Both the position numbers and the translations under genes were made by a program. A DNA stretch of 64,000 bases, from positions 4,369-68,368 of the forward strand of contig CAZTCB010000003.1 of NCBI GenBank assembly GCA_964612455.1, in the 5' to 3' direction. Positions 32,756-39,505 of the stretch are shown one piece after another. The DNA is from SFEB01 sp964612455. GTDB lineage: Bacteria > Bacillota > Clostridia > Christensenellales > CAG-314. Within the stretch, counting starts at the first letter, position 1; each line of letters opens with the position of its first letter. The notes below the pieces were generated by a model, which worked only from the letters and a program-made list of their open reading frames with translations, did not search any database and was not told the origin of the DNA.

Positions 32756-34249
32756 TCAAGACTTAACTGAATGATAAATCAACAGTTTTTGGTCCTTATC
32801 CAAAGGATCCGTCAACTCAGGATTGAGGCTGACTACGTCTTCCACGCTCATTTTTAAGTTTTTGGCAACGTCCCACAGGCTGTCGCCTTTAAACGCAAGA
32901 CTGACTTCTATCGCCCCGACTTCGGTGTTTTCGACGTCCCCCGTCTCTACCGAAGAAACGAAAGATACGGAGTAAACCCCCAACAAACCCACCGAAAACT
33001 CGATGTCTGCTTTCAGCGTCGCTTCGCCGCCCTCGACGGAAACCTCGGCGTTTCGTATCACCGCGTCGATAAACACGGTATCGCCGACTTTTGCGTCAGC
33101 ACACGCCAAAACGGTTTTAAACGGCACGTCTACTCGTTCGCTCTTTATCTTATCGTCGACGGAATAAACGACGTTTCCCGATATTACTCCGCCGATATCT
33201 ATCCCGCCGTCGACGGCAAAAGAGTTTACTATCGAAACTCCGCCGCCAAAAAAGCCTCCCGAAACAGCATCTGCGGGGATTGAGGTTATCGTTTTTTCCT
33301 CAACGGTTTGCTCGACGACGCAAACCCGCTTTATCGACGTACCGTCGGCGACGGCAGTGGAAACGACCGTTTCGTTTGTCGGACTGAAACAATCGCAGAC
33401 GATTTCTTTTTCTTCCTCGCTGACGACGATACCGCGTAAAGCCACGAGTGACTCGGCTGCAAATGCGGTTTCGTTTGCGCCTTCTTCTACCTCGAGATGG
33501 ATTTTAGTCGTACGCACCGACGCAAACACCAACGGCACACCGTCCGTCTCGGTTTCTATTTCTTGCGAAAAGTCGTAAGTAAAATACGAGTTTTTAGGCA
33601 GTACGGTATCGGCAGTAACGTACGAAACGTTTAAAACGCATACACCCGTCACCGTCAAAATCTTATCCTTTATCTCTGCCGACTCTACTACGGCGAAACT
33701 TTGCGACGAAAGAACGCGCGCGACGTCAGCCTTTATTTCTAGTTCTGCATTTACCGAAAAAACCTCGTCGATAGCCGCCGAAACGGTACCTACTCGTATT
33801 TCGCCTTTTTTACACACCAAGCCTTCTCCGTCCGCCAGCGGATATTGCGTCCTGCTGCCGACGAAAAACTCCGTCACGACCACGGCGTCGACAGACACCT
33901 CGGCGCCGTCCGCTTCCGTCGAAAAATCCAAAATATCGCATCTCGGCAAAACTATAACGTTTTCGTTTATCGCCGCGCTAAAAAACTCATCGGAAAAATC
34001 GGCGGTATAATTCATTCCGCCCACACTGCCGTTTTGCTCGAAAACCAACGATTTTGCGGCAAGTTTGCCTGAGTACGACACCTTTCCGTCCGCCGCCTCT
34101 ACCGTGTTTATTATCGGCGAAAGTTCTTGGACTAAAACGCTTTCGACGTTGTCTTCTTTGCAAAAAGTCTTAAATTTTATCGCCGTTTGCTTTTGCCCCA
34201 ACAACGTCAATTTGTCGGTGACAAGATCTGATTGATTTAACTCTGACAT
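32756..34249 (-). CDS. sipL: SipL-like spore coat morphogenesis protein (DUF3794 and LysM)
   Basis: Mother-cell protein that in C. difficile binds SpoIVA and attaches the coat to the forespore. 497 residues built from repeated DUF3794-type beta units (about 25-430) and one C-terminal LysM domain (about 445-492: VSLAFKGDSLWDVAKNLKMSVEDVVSLNPEL). The LysM end is what mediates SpoIVA contact in C. difficile, and spoIVA is present at 59099. GGGAGG precedes the ATG. Strongly acidic. Orthology to SipL is inferred from architecture; B. subtilis uses SpoVID instead. Confidence 0.85.
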   Translation of the reverse strand: MSELNQSDLVTDKLTLLGQKQTAIKFKTFCKEDNVESVLVQELSPIINTVEAADGKVSYSGKLAAKSLVFEQNGSVGGMNYTADFSDEFFSAAINENVIVLPRCDILDFSTEADGAEVSVDAVVVTEFFVGSRTQYPLADGEGLVCKKGEIRVGTVSAAIDEVFSVNAELEIKADVARVLSSQSFAVVESAEIKDKILTVTGVCVLNVSYVTADTVLPKNSYFTYDFSQEIETETDGVPLVFASVRTTKIHLEVEEGANETAFAAESLVALRGIVVSEEEKEIVCDCFSPTNETVVSTAVADGTSIKRVCVVEQTVEEKTITSIPADAVSGGFFGGGVSIVNSFAVDGGIDIGGVISGNVVYSVDDKIKSERVDVPFKTVLACADAKVGDTVFIDAVIRNAEVSVEGGEATLKADIEFSVGLLGVYSVSFVSSVETGDVENTEVGAIEVSLAFKGDSLWDVAKNLKMSVEDVVSLNPELTDPLDKDQKLLIYHSVKS

Positions 34250-34272
34250 ACGATATCCTCCCGATACACTAC

Positions 34273-34301
34273 ATTGTATTTATCAAGGAGGTGACTTAGA
34301 C
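34273..34301 (-). promoter_or_regulatory. Possible sigma-E promoter of sipL
   Basis: Minus strand AATACAAT (34280-34273) differs from the sigma-E -10 CATACAMT at one base; GTCTAAG (34301-34295) lies 14 bases upstream but is a poor -35. Confidence 0.3.
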
Positions 34302-34547
34302 CTATTTACCGTTTTTTGGCAAAAAAGCCACGTCGCCGCATAATAAATCGGTATAACTGCAACTCACGCGGTCAAAAATCTCGTTGTAAACCGTTATAAC
34401 AAACACGTTGTTGTACGACTCGCTGATAATGCCGTCAAAATACACTATTTTGTTGCGACCTTTATTGTACCTGACTTTTAGTTCTTTACCGATAAGACTT
34501 TTTACTTTTCTTTTGGCAAAATCGACGTCCATTGTTTTTCTACGCAT
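34302..34547 (-). CDS. veg: Veg protein (biofilm/cell envelope regulator family)
   Basis: 81 residues from ATG 34547, which follows GGAGG; the longer reading to 34607 lacks a ribosome site. VKSLIGKELKVRYNKGRNKIVYFDGIISESYNNVFVITVYNEIFDRVSCSYTDLLCGDV matches the B. subtilis Veg pattern (VGKRLTLKANGGRRKT...G.L.ETYPSVFVI...FERVSYSYADIL). Small SH3/Sm-like beta protein. In B. subtilis it stimulates biofilm gene expression and is very highly transcribed. Followed by sipL after 52 bases. Confidence 0.9.
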   Translation of the reverse strand: MRRKTMDVDFAKRKVKSLIGKELKVRYNKGRNKIVYFDGIISESYNNVFVITVYNEIFDRVSCSYTDLLCGDVAFLPKNGK

Positions 34548-34579
34548 TCCAACCTCCGCGACGGGTGCATTTATCGGCA

Positions 34580-34607
34580 ATATTATTGACCAAAACGAAA
34601 GAAACAA
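34580..34607 (-). promoter_or_regulatory. veg promoter
   Basis: Minus strand TTGTTT (34607-34602), 16-base spacer, TAATAT (34585-34580). Confidence 0.5.
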
Positions 34608-34634
34608 AACCTCGCCAAAATATCTTTGCGCAAC

Positions 34635-34682
34635 AAAAATCCCGAAAAAGCAATGTCTGACGAAAAAGCTTTTTCGGGATTT
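34635..34682 (-). terminator. Terminator of the spo0A gene
   Basis: AAATCCCGAAAAAGC (34637-34651) pairs with GCTTTTTCGGGATTT (34668-34682); read on the minus strand the stem is followed by a short T-rich tail. Confidence 0.8.
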
Positions 34683-34812
34683 ACCGCACCCCCTTATTAA
34701 TAAACAGAGCGGTAAAACATCCGCCGTTTTCCCCTTATACGACGAAGGTTTTTAACAATTTTAATCGCAATGATTGCCACACGAATTTGTCGCAAAAATA
34801 AAAACAATGTTT

Positions 34813-35592
34813 TTACGCGCCTTCGAGCAGCATTTTGTCCGCAAGCAACGCTATAAACTCGCCGTTTGTCGGTTTATCGTTGGCAGTATACACTTTTACT
34901 CCGAAAAGATTGTTGATATTATCGATTTTTCCGCGACTCCATGCTACTTCTATCGCATGGCGAATAGCTCTCTCGACCTTACTTGCCGTAGTGGCGTATT
35001 TTTTGGCAATGGTCGGATACAATCCGCGCGTTATCGTGTTGATAATCGCAGGATCTTCTACCACGCACTTGATACCGTCCCTTAAAAATTGATACCCCTT
35101 GATATGAGGAGGAATACCTATACTTACAAAAATCGTAGCAAGACGCTCGTCTATGCTCTTGATATGCCTCGACGTTCCTGCCGAGCCACCGCCCGAGTAC
35201 GCCGTCGTCGAATGGTTTTGACCGCATATATCCGCAATGCGTGTTTCTAACTGTTTGTAATTGATGGGTTTTAACAAATAGCACGTCGCTCCCGCAGCAA
35301 GACAACGACACATAAACACTTCGCTTTTAAGGTCGCTTACAACTATAAACTTTGGTGCGTTTTCTACTCCCACAAAGTGCTCGATGAGATCCAAGCCCGA
35401 AAAACCGGACATCAATACCTGCGTAATGACGACGTCTATGCTCGTTTTATCCCTGTCTATTTCTCTCAAAACCGTTTCACCGTCGTCGGTATCCAATACC
35501 ACGGACATATTAGACTTGGTCGAAAAATAATTTTTTAAACCTTCCCGCGACGCTTTGTCGTCGCCTACTATCGCTATTTTTATCGTTGACAT
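34813..35592 (-). CDS. spo0A: Spo0A homologue with altered receiver (phospho-acceptor Asp replaced by Gln)
   Basis: Master sporulation regulator family. 259 residues from ATG 35592 (GGAGGAAAA upstream). The C-terminal Spo0A_C domain is well conserved: GIPPHIKGYQFLRDGIK, GLYPTIAKKYATTASKVERAIRHAIEVAWSRGKIDNINNLFG, KPTNGEFIALLADKM. The receiver keeps the acidic pair (Asp11, Asp12), Ser86 and Lys108 (YLLKP), but the segment that normally reads LDIIMPHLDGL is TQVLMSGFSGL, with CAG for Gln58 where the phosphorylated Asp should be. It may act without phosphorylation or be a paralogue. Its own promoter lies at 35619-35647. Confidence 0.9.
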   Translation of the reverse strand: MSTIKIAIVGDDKASREGLKNYFSTKSNMSVVLDTDDGETVLREIDRDKTSIDVVITQVLMSGFSGLDLIEHFVGVENAPKFIVVSDLKSEVFMCRCLAAGATCYLLKPINYKQLETRIADICGQNHSTTAYSGGGSAGTSRHIKSIDERLATIFVSIGIPPHIKGYQFLRDGIKCVVEDPAIINTITRGLYPTIAKKYATTASKVERAIRHAIEVAWSRGKIDNINNLFGVKVYTANDKPTNGEFIALLADKMLLEGA

Positions 35593-35618
35593 AACATTTT
35601 TCCTCCATTTGTACGATA

Positions 35619-35647
35619 ATATTAACACTTTACATGATAAATTGCAA
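35619..35647 (-). promoter_or_regulatory. spo0A promoter
   Basis: Minus strand TTGCAA (35647-35642), 17-base spacer, TAATAT (35624-35619) with TGT extension. Confidence 0.65.
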
Positions 35648-35652
35648 GAATT

Positions 35653-35685
35653 TTTGTACAAATTAATTATATATTTTTGTACAAA
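35653..35685 (-). promoter_or_regulatory. Two palindromic TTTGTACAAA boxes upstream of spo0A
   Basis: Perfect 10-bp palindromes at 35653-35662 and 35676-35685, 23 bp apart, directly upstream of the spo0A -35; a partial copy (TTTGTACG) lies at 35608-35615. They resemble the 0A box TTTGTCRAA. Further near-matches are TTTGTCG at 35706 and TTTGTCGAT at 35768. A regulator site is likely; that it is Spo0A itself is inference. Confidence 0.45.
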
Positions 35686-35841
35686 TGTGCGCTTTTTTGT
35701 AAGAATTTGTCGTTTTGTTTTGCGTTTAAGGGCAAAATAAAACGTTACGTACGATATACGGCGGGTTTTTGTCGATAAACCTCGCGACGCATGCGCAAAA
35801 AAAACGGTTATAATTTTTTTGAGAGAATTGCGATAAATTGC

Positions 35842-35870
35842 TTGCCTTAAAAATCAATTTGTGCTAATAT
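35842..35870 (+). promoter_or_regulatory. tRNA-Leu promoter
   Basis: TTGCCT (35842-35847), 17-base spacer, TAATAT (35865-35870) with TGC extension, 15 bases before the tRNA. Confidence 0.65.
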
Positions 35871-35884
35871 ACTCAAGTACAGTT

Positions 35885-35970
35885 GCCGAAGTGGTGGAAT
35901 GGCAGACGCGGCGGACTCAAAATCCGCTGTTGGCGACAACGTGCGGGTTCAAGTCCCGCCTTCGGCACCA
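35885..35970 (+). tRNA. tRNA-Leu (anticodon CAA)
   Basis: Acceptor GCCGAAG pairs with CTTCGGC; the anticodon loop is CTCAAAA on the GCGGA/TCCGC stem; a long class II variable arm follows; the T arm has GGTTCAAGTCC; CCA is encoded. Reads UUG. Confidence 0.95.
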
Positions 35971-36009
35971 AACAGGAATAAAACGAACCCGAGTTGTGGT
36001 TCGTTTTTT
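35950..36009 (+). repeat. 60-bp repeat, copy 1 (tRNA-Leu 3' end plus terminator)
   Basis: Covers the last 21 bases of tRNA-Leu, including CCA, and the downstream terminator. Repeated at 36089-36148 with one mismatch. Confidence 0.95.
35980..36009 (+). terminator. tRNA-Leu terminator
   Basis: AAAACGAACC (35980-35989) pairs with GGTTCGTTTT (35998-36007), then T. Confidence 0.88.
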
Positions 36010-36088
36010 ATTTTCGGCGGAACTTTCACCCGCGGTAACGCGATTGACCTATCGGTAACAATCGCTATTCCGTCGCTTGCGCTCCTTA

Positions 36089-36148
36089 CAAGTCCCGCCT
36101 TCGGCACCAAATAGGAATAAAACGAACCCGAGTTGTGGTTCGTTTTTT
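36089..36148 (+). repeat. 60-bp repeat, copy 2 (orphan tRNA-Leu 3' end plus terminator)
   Basis: Second copy of the tRNA-Leu 3' end, CCA and terminator stem (36119-36128 with 36137-36146). No tRNA body precedes it; the 79 bases between the copies hold no gene. The rest of this gene-free stretch (to 36339) has only the terminator at 36267-36308. Confidence 0.95.
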
Positions 36149-36266
36149 TAATTCGTTCATTATATAAAATCGGCATTTACGGAAAAAAAACGGGTATTGC
36201 ATCTATTTCTATCTTTCCGCAATCCTCTGCGGCGCGTGATATTAAATGTCTTTATCGTTTTGCAAT

Positions 36267-36308
36267 CAAAAAAAACACACGAGTAGTTGAGTTATGCCGT
36301 GTGTTTTT
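36267..36308 (-). terminator. Terminator of the arsR-nitroreductase operon
   Basis: AAAAACACACG (36271-36281) pairs with CGTGTGTTTTT (36298-36308); a run of T follows on the minus strand. Confidence 0.8.
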
Positions 36309-36339
36309 CGCATTTCAGGGCACTTTCGTTGTGTTTTTA

Positions 36340-37011
36340 TTACAACGCGACAAAGCCGCCGTCGGTCTTTTTGCCGGAAACCGCCTCAAAGTGATACCTC
36401 GCTATACCGAGATCCGTTTTTGTGTAAAAACCTTTTTTTGTTTTCGCATTTACGCTGCCGTCAGGCAAAAGCTCGAAAAAGAATTTTTGTTGATTGACCG
36501 CAGTAGGCGCAAGTAAAGCCGCCGCAATACCGTCCGCAAACCACGTCGGCATATCGTCGGAGCAATTGCACACCGAGCAAATTGGTTTGCTCTTGTGCGG
36601 AGTACCCTGCGTAACCCCGTATCCGATAGCGATAACGCACCCTTGTTTTTCGCCCTTTAACACCGTCGCTGCGGTTTTACCATGGGTGAGAGCCACCCAA
36701 CACGTATTCAAACCCATTGCCTGCGCGCTTAAAACCAGTTTTTCGCCGTAATAACCGAGTTTTTCGTCAAGGTCAGGGGATTTTTTTCCGACGAGGACAA
36801 CGTAGTTTTTTACTCCGACAAACTTGCCGTAATGAGCCATAAAAGAATTGAAACATTTCGGTTCGTCGTAGATAATCTGAATATGCAAGTCGGCGTCGGC
36901 ATTTATCCTCAATATCAAATCGTCCAATACTGCGCGTTTTTCTTGTTCGATAGGCTTATCCCGATATTGTCGCACGCTATGACGCATTTGCATGAGTTTT
37001 AATATTTCCAT
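36340..37011 (-). CDS. Nitroreductase-family flavoprotein
   Basis: 223-residue FMN-dependent nitroreductase-like protein of the compact TM1586 type. MQMRHSVRQYRDKPIEQEKRAVLDDLI (about 7-33) is the FMN phosphate-binding start, GYYGEKLVLSAQAMGLNTCWVAL (about 86-108) the central helix, and AALLAPTAVNQQKFFFELL the second FMN contact. It has CSVCNCSDDMPTWFADGI with a small Cys cluster (C-X2-C-X-C, about 142-147) that may bind a metal. It follows an ArsR regulator by 27 bases. Substrate unknown; NAD(P)H is the expected donor. Confidence 0.82.
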   Translation of the reverse strand: MEILKLMQMRHSVRQYRDKPIEQEKRAVLDDLILRINADADLHIQIIYDEPKCFNSFMAHYGKFVGVKNYVVLVGKKSPDLDEKLGYYGEKLVLSAQAMGLNTCWVALTHGKTAATVLKGEKQGCVIAIGYGVTQGTPHKSKPICSVCNCSDDMPTWFADGIAAALLAPTAVNQQKFFFELLPDGSVNAKTKKGFYTKTDLGIARYHFEAVSGKKTDGGFVAL

Positions 37012-37038
37012 TTTATCAACCTCTCTTTTATATTATTA

Positions 37039-37395
37039 TCAATCCGCACAGTTTCGCTCCGGCAAACTCCGCGATATTTCCGTCGCAAGCTGCAACATAC
37101 AAACGAGTTGCTCAAACGCATCTGTTTCGGTATCGAAAAAATAGTACGTTTTCGTCCCCTCCTTGCGTACCTTCACTATGCCCGCTTTTTTCATAATCTG
37201 CAAATGATGCGATACTGCCGGACGGGAAAGATTTGTTTTTTCGGTAATCTCGCACACTCTGACGCCACTGCAACGTCCGATTTTTAGCATTTCCACAATC
37301 AAGCGTTGTCTCGTTTCGTCCCCTATCGCGATCAACAAATCCGAGCACGCCGAAAAGCCTTCGGCTAAAACGGATATTTTTTCGCGTATTTCCAT
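37039..37395 (-). CDS. ArsR-type winged-helix repressor
   Basis: 118 residues. GDETRQRLIVEMLKIGRCSGVRVCEITEKTNLSRPAVSHHLQIMKKAGIVKVRKEGTKTYYFF (about 26-88) is a complete ArsR winged helix, with LSRPAVSHHLQIMKKAGIV as the recognition helix. Cys17, Cys43 and Cys48 could take part in sensing, but the classical ELCVCDL metal site is absent. A perfect inverted repeat (37414-37429) overlaps its own expected transcription start, so it probably represses itself and the nitroreductase. Inducer unknown. Confidence 0.88.
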   Translation of the reverse strand: MEIREKISVLAEGFSACSDLLIAIGDETRQRLIVEMLKIGRCSGVRVCEITEKTNLSRPAVSHHLQIMKKAGIVKVRKEGTKTYYFFDTETDAFEQLVCMLQLATEISRSLPERNCAD

Positions 37396-37413
37396 TTTCG
37401 TTACCTCGCTTTC

Positions 37414-37429
37414 GTTTAAGTATTTAAAC
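37414..37429 (-). promoter_or_regulatory. Operator of the ArsR-nitroreductase operon
   Basis: Perfect inverted repeat GTTTAA-GTAT-TTAAAC lying just downstream of the -10 (37442-37437) and over the expected start at about 37430. Confidence 0.65.
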
Positions 37430-37436
37430 CGATTTT

Positions 37437-37445
37437 ATTATAACA
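37437..37445 (-). promoter_or_regulatory. Extended -10 of the ArsR operon
   Basis: Minus strand TGT-TATAAT (37445-37437). Confidence 0.65.
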
Positions 37446-37577
37446 TAAATTTAAAAAAAATATCATTTGTAAAGAAAATCGAGACGAAAAAGCGTACCGC
37501 AAAAAAACACCGCGCTAAACGATGCTTTCGGAGTGCGCACGACTAACCGTTTTTTCTCGCTTACGCTTAAAAAGAGT

Positions 37578-37615
37578 AAAAAAAAGCCTTGGTTAACTTT
37601 CACTACACCAAGGCT
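37578..37615 (-). terminator. Terminator of the tRNA-Ala/tRNA-Ile transcript
   Basis: Minus strand AGCCTTGGT (37615-37607) pairs with ACCAAGGCT (37593-37585), followed by seven T. Confidence 0.88.
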
Positions 37616-37626
37616 ATCTTTATCGA

Positions 37627-37703
37627 TGGTAGGATTGAGTGGACTCGAACCACCGACCCCCACCTTATCAGGGTGGTGCTCTAACCGACTGAGCTACAAT
37701 CCT
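37627..37703 (-). tRNA. tRNA-Ile (anticodon GAT)
   Basis: Acceptor AGGATTG/CAATCCT; anticodon loop CTGATAA on the CCACC/GGTGG stem; T arm GGTTCGAGTCC; CCA encoded at 37629-37627. Second in a two-tRNA transcript. Confidence 0.95.
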
Positions 37704-37710
37704 ATATATA

Positions 37711-37786
37711 TGGTGGAGATAATCGGATTCGAACCGATGACCCCTTGCTTGCAAAGCAAGTGCTCTTCCAGCTGAGCTATACCCCC
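37711..37786 (-). tRNA. tRNA-Ala (anticodon TGC)
   Basis: Acceptor GGGGGTA with TATCTCC including G-U pairs; anticodon loop TTTGCAA on CTTGC/GCAAG; T arm GGTTCGAATCC; CCA encoded. First in the transcript, seven bases before tRNA-Ile. No rRNA is nearby. Confidence 0.95.
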
Positions 37787-37817
37787 TCAACGACCTCTCG
37801 TCAACTAACGCTTAGAT

Positions 37818-37846
37818 ATAATAACACTTCCGTCTCGACTTGTCAA
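37818..37846 (-). promoter_or_regulatory. Promoter of the tRNA-Ala/tRNA-Ile unit
   Basis: Minus strand TTGACA (37846-37841), 17-base spacer, TATTAT (37823-37818) with TGT extension. Confidence 0.85.
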
Positions 37847-37908
37847 ACATTTTGTTACAAAAAATATAAATAATTTCAAAATTATTTTCCTAAATATTAC
37901 GATATGAC

Positions 37909-37937
37909 TTGAAAAAAAATCCGATTTGATTTATACT
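37909..37937 (+). promoter_or_regulatory. Phosphofructokinase gene promoter
   Basis: TTGAAA (37909-37914), 17-base spacer, TATACT (37932-37937). Confidence 0.75.
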
Positions 37938-37968
37938 GTTTACAGTCCGATTTTTGGAGGATAAGAAA

Positions 37969-39216
37969 ATGGAAAAATTAAAAGGCGCTCTCGTGTTTGC
38001 CCAATCGGGCGGACCTACGTCCGTCATCAACAGCAGTGCATGCGGCGTATTTGAAACGGCGTTGAAACAAGACGAAATCACACGCGTGTTGGGTGCACAC
38101 CACGGTATCAAAGGCGTTTTAAACGACGATTTATTTGACATCGGTCGTGAAGACGCGCGGGAAATCGCGCTCCTAAAAACCACCCCCTCGTCCGCGCTCG
38201 GCAGCGTCAGGTACAAACTTGCCGATCCGTCGGTCGACGACACCGATTATCGTCGTATTCTCGAGGTTTTTAAAAAATATAACGTTCGCTATTTTTTGTA
38301 CAACGGCGGCAACGACAGTATGGACACCTGTTTTAAAGTCGGCAAGTTTTTGACCGAAAACAACTACCCGTGCCGCGTGATAGGCGTTCCCAAGACGATT
38401 GACAACGATCTCGGCTTTACCGACCACTGCCCCGGTTTCGCAAGCGCCGCCAAGTATATCGCCACGAGTTGTATGGAGCTCACTCTTGACGGCAAAGTAT
38501 ACGACAAAGGCAGTATAGTCATCGTCGAGATAATGGGGCGTCACGCCGGTTGGCTCACGGCGGCAAGCTACGTCGCCACTGCAAAAGGTCTCGGTCCCGA
38601 CCTTATTTACGTCCCCGAGCGGGATTTCGATATAGACGAGTTTGTTAAAAAAGTCAAGAGCGTCTACGCCAAAACGGGCAATTGTTTCGTCGCGGTGAGC
38701 GAAGGTATCCATGACAAAGACGGCAAATTTATCAGCGACTACGCGAAAGTCGTCGAAGATAAAAAAGATATGTTTAACCACACTCAACTCGGAGGCGTTT
38801 GCTCGTACCTCGCCAACATAGTTAAGGCGGAAACGGGTGCGAAAGTACGTGCGATAGAATTGAGCCTTCTCCAACGTTGCGCGGCGCACTGCGCTTCGGC
38901 AACCGACGTAGAAGAAGCGTACGAGGCTGGCAAAGCAGCCGTTTTGACGGCGATAAACGGAAAAAGCGGCGTAATGACCGCGTTTAAACGCAGTTTGGTC
39001 GACGGCAAATACGTTTGTTCGATAGACGAAATTGACCTGTCTAAAGTAGCCAACTACGAGAAAAAACTCCCCGACGAGTACGTGACCGCCGACGGCACGG
39101 GCATCACGCCCGCGTTTTTGGATTACGTTTTGCCGTTGATAAACGGCGAAAGTCGCCCTCCTTTTGTCGACGGCGTGCCTCGTTTTGCAAATCTCAAAAA
39201 AATCAAGGCGGAATAA
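37969..39216 (+). CDS. pfp: 6-phosphofructokinase, probably pyrophosphate-dependent
   Basis: Converts fructose-6-phosphate to fructose-1,6-bisphosphate. 415 residues from ATG 37969, after TTTGGAGG; the TTG at 37954 lies in that ribosome site. The fold is clear: FAQSGGPTSVINSSACGV, LYNGGNDSMDT (phosphate loop), GVPKTIDNDLGFTDHCPGFASAAKYIATS (catalytic TIDND), IVEIMGRHAGWLTAAS. The Lys in PKTIDND, where ATP-dependent enzymes have Gly (PGTIDND), and the GGND loop point to PPi as donor. That would allow reversible, ATP-sparing glycolysis. Donor choice is inference. Confidence 0.9.
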   Translation: MEKLKGALVFAQSGGPTSVINSSACGVFETALKQDEITRVLGAHHGIKGVLNDDLFDIGREDAREIALLKTTPSSALGSVRYKLADPSVDDTDYRRILEVFKKYNVRYFLYNGGNDSMDTCFKVGKFLTENNYPCRVIGVPKTIDNDLGFTDHCPGFASAAKYIATSCMELTLDGKVYDKGSIVIVEIMGRHAGWLTAASYVATAKGLGPDLIYVPERDFDIDEFVKKVKSVYAKTGNCFVAVSEGIHDKDGKFISDYAKVVEDKKDMFNHTQLGGVCSYLANIVKAETGAKVRAIELSLLQRCAAHCASATDVEEAYEAGKAAVLTAINGKSGVMTAFKRSLVDGKYVCSIDEIDLSKVANYEKKLPDEYVTADGTGITPAFLDYVLPLINGESRPPFVDGVPRFANLKKIKAE

Positions 39217-39288
39217 AACGGTTTTGTTTTACGGCGACAAATCAGTCGGTTTTGTTTTAATCGTCGCCGCAACCCGCAAGAAAAAAAA

Positions 39289-39326
39289 CGTTGCCGATTT
39301 AAAAAATCGGCAACGACGGTTTTTTC
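39289..39326 (+). terminator. Terminator after the phosphofructokinase gene
   Basis: CGTTGCCGATTT (39289-39300) pairs with AAATCGGCAACG (39304-39315); a T-run follows after a 4-base offset. It lies between the gene and tRNA-Arg. Confidence 0.65.
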
Positions 39327-39342
39327 TTTTTTCTCTCGTTTC

Positions 39343-39419
39343 GTACCCGTAGTGTAATTGGATAACATTACGGCCTCCGACGCCGTCGAGTCCGGGTTCG
39401 AGCCCCGGCGGGTACACCA
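39343..39419 (+). tRNA. tRNA-Arg (anticodon CCG)
   Basis: Acceptor GTACCCG/CGGGTAC; anticodon loop CTCCGAC on ACGGC/GCCGT; T arm GGGTTCGAGCCCC; CCA encoded. Reads CGG. No separate promoter is seen between the upstream hairpin and the tRNA. Confidence 0.95.
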
Positions 39420-39421
39420 CT

Positions 39422-39466
39422 GCAAAGAGTCCTTGAATGCTTAAACGGCGTTCAAGGACTCTTTGC
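39422..39466. terminator. Perfect 16-bp hairpin without U-run after tRNA-Arg
   Basis: Bases 39422-39437 pair perfectly with 39451-39466 around a 13-base loop. No T-run follows on either strand, so it is not a normal intrinsic terminator. Confidence 0.6.
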
Positions 39467-39505
39467 GATTAAAAAAGTTTTTCAATTTTAAATAACGCTT
39501 TTATC

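Noticed and set aside
35950..36148. Integrated mobile element bounded by attachment repeats
   Set aside because: Only 79 bases lie between the two repeats and no integrase is present in the window; kept only as a scar hypothesis.
37627..37786. Part of an rRNA operon
   Set aside because: The tRNA-Ala/tRNA-Ile pair often sits in rRNA spacers, but here it has its own promoter and terminator and no rRNA sequence flanks it.
38173..38889. 238-codon open frame on the minus strand
   Set aside because: Antisense to the phosphofructokinase gene, with no promoter or ribosome site.
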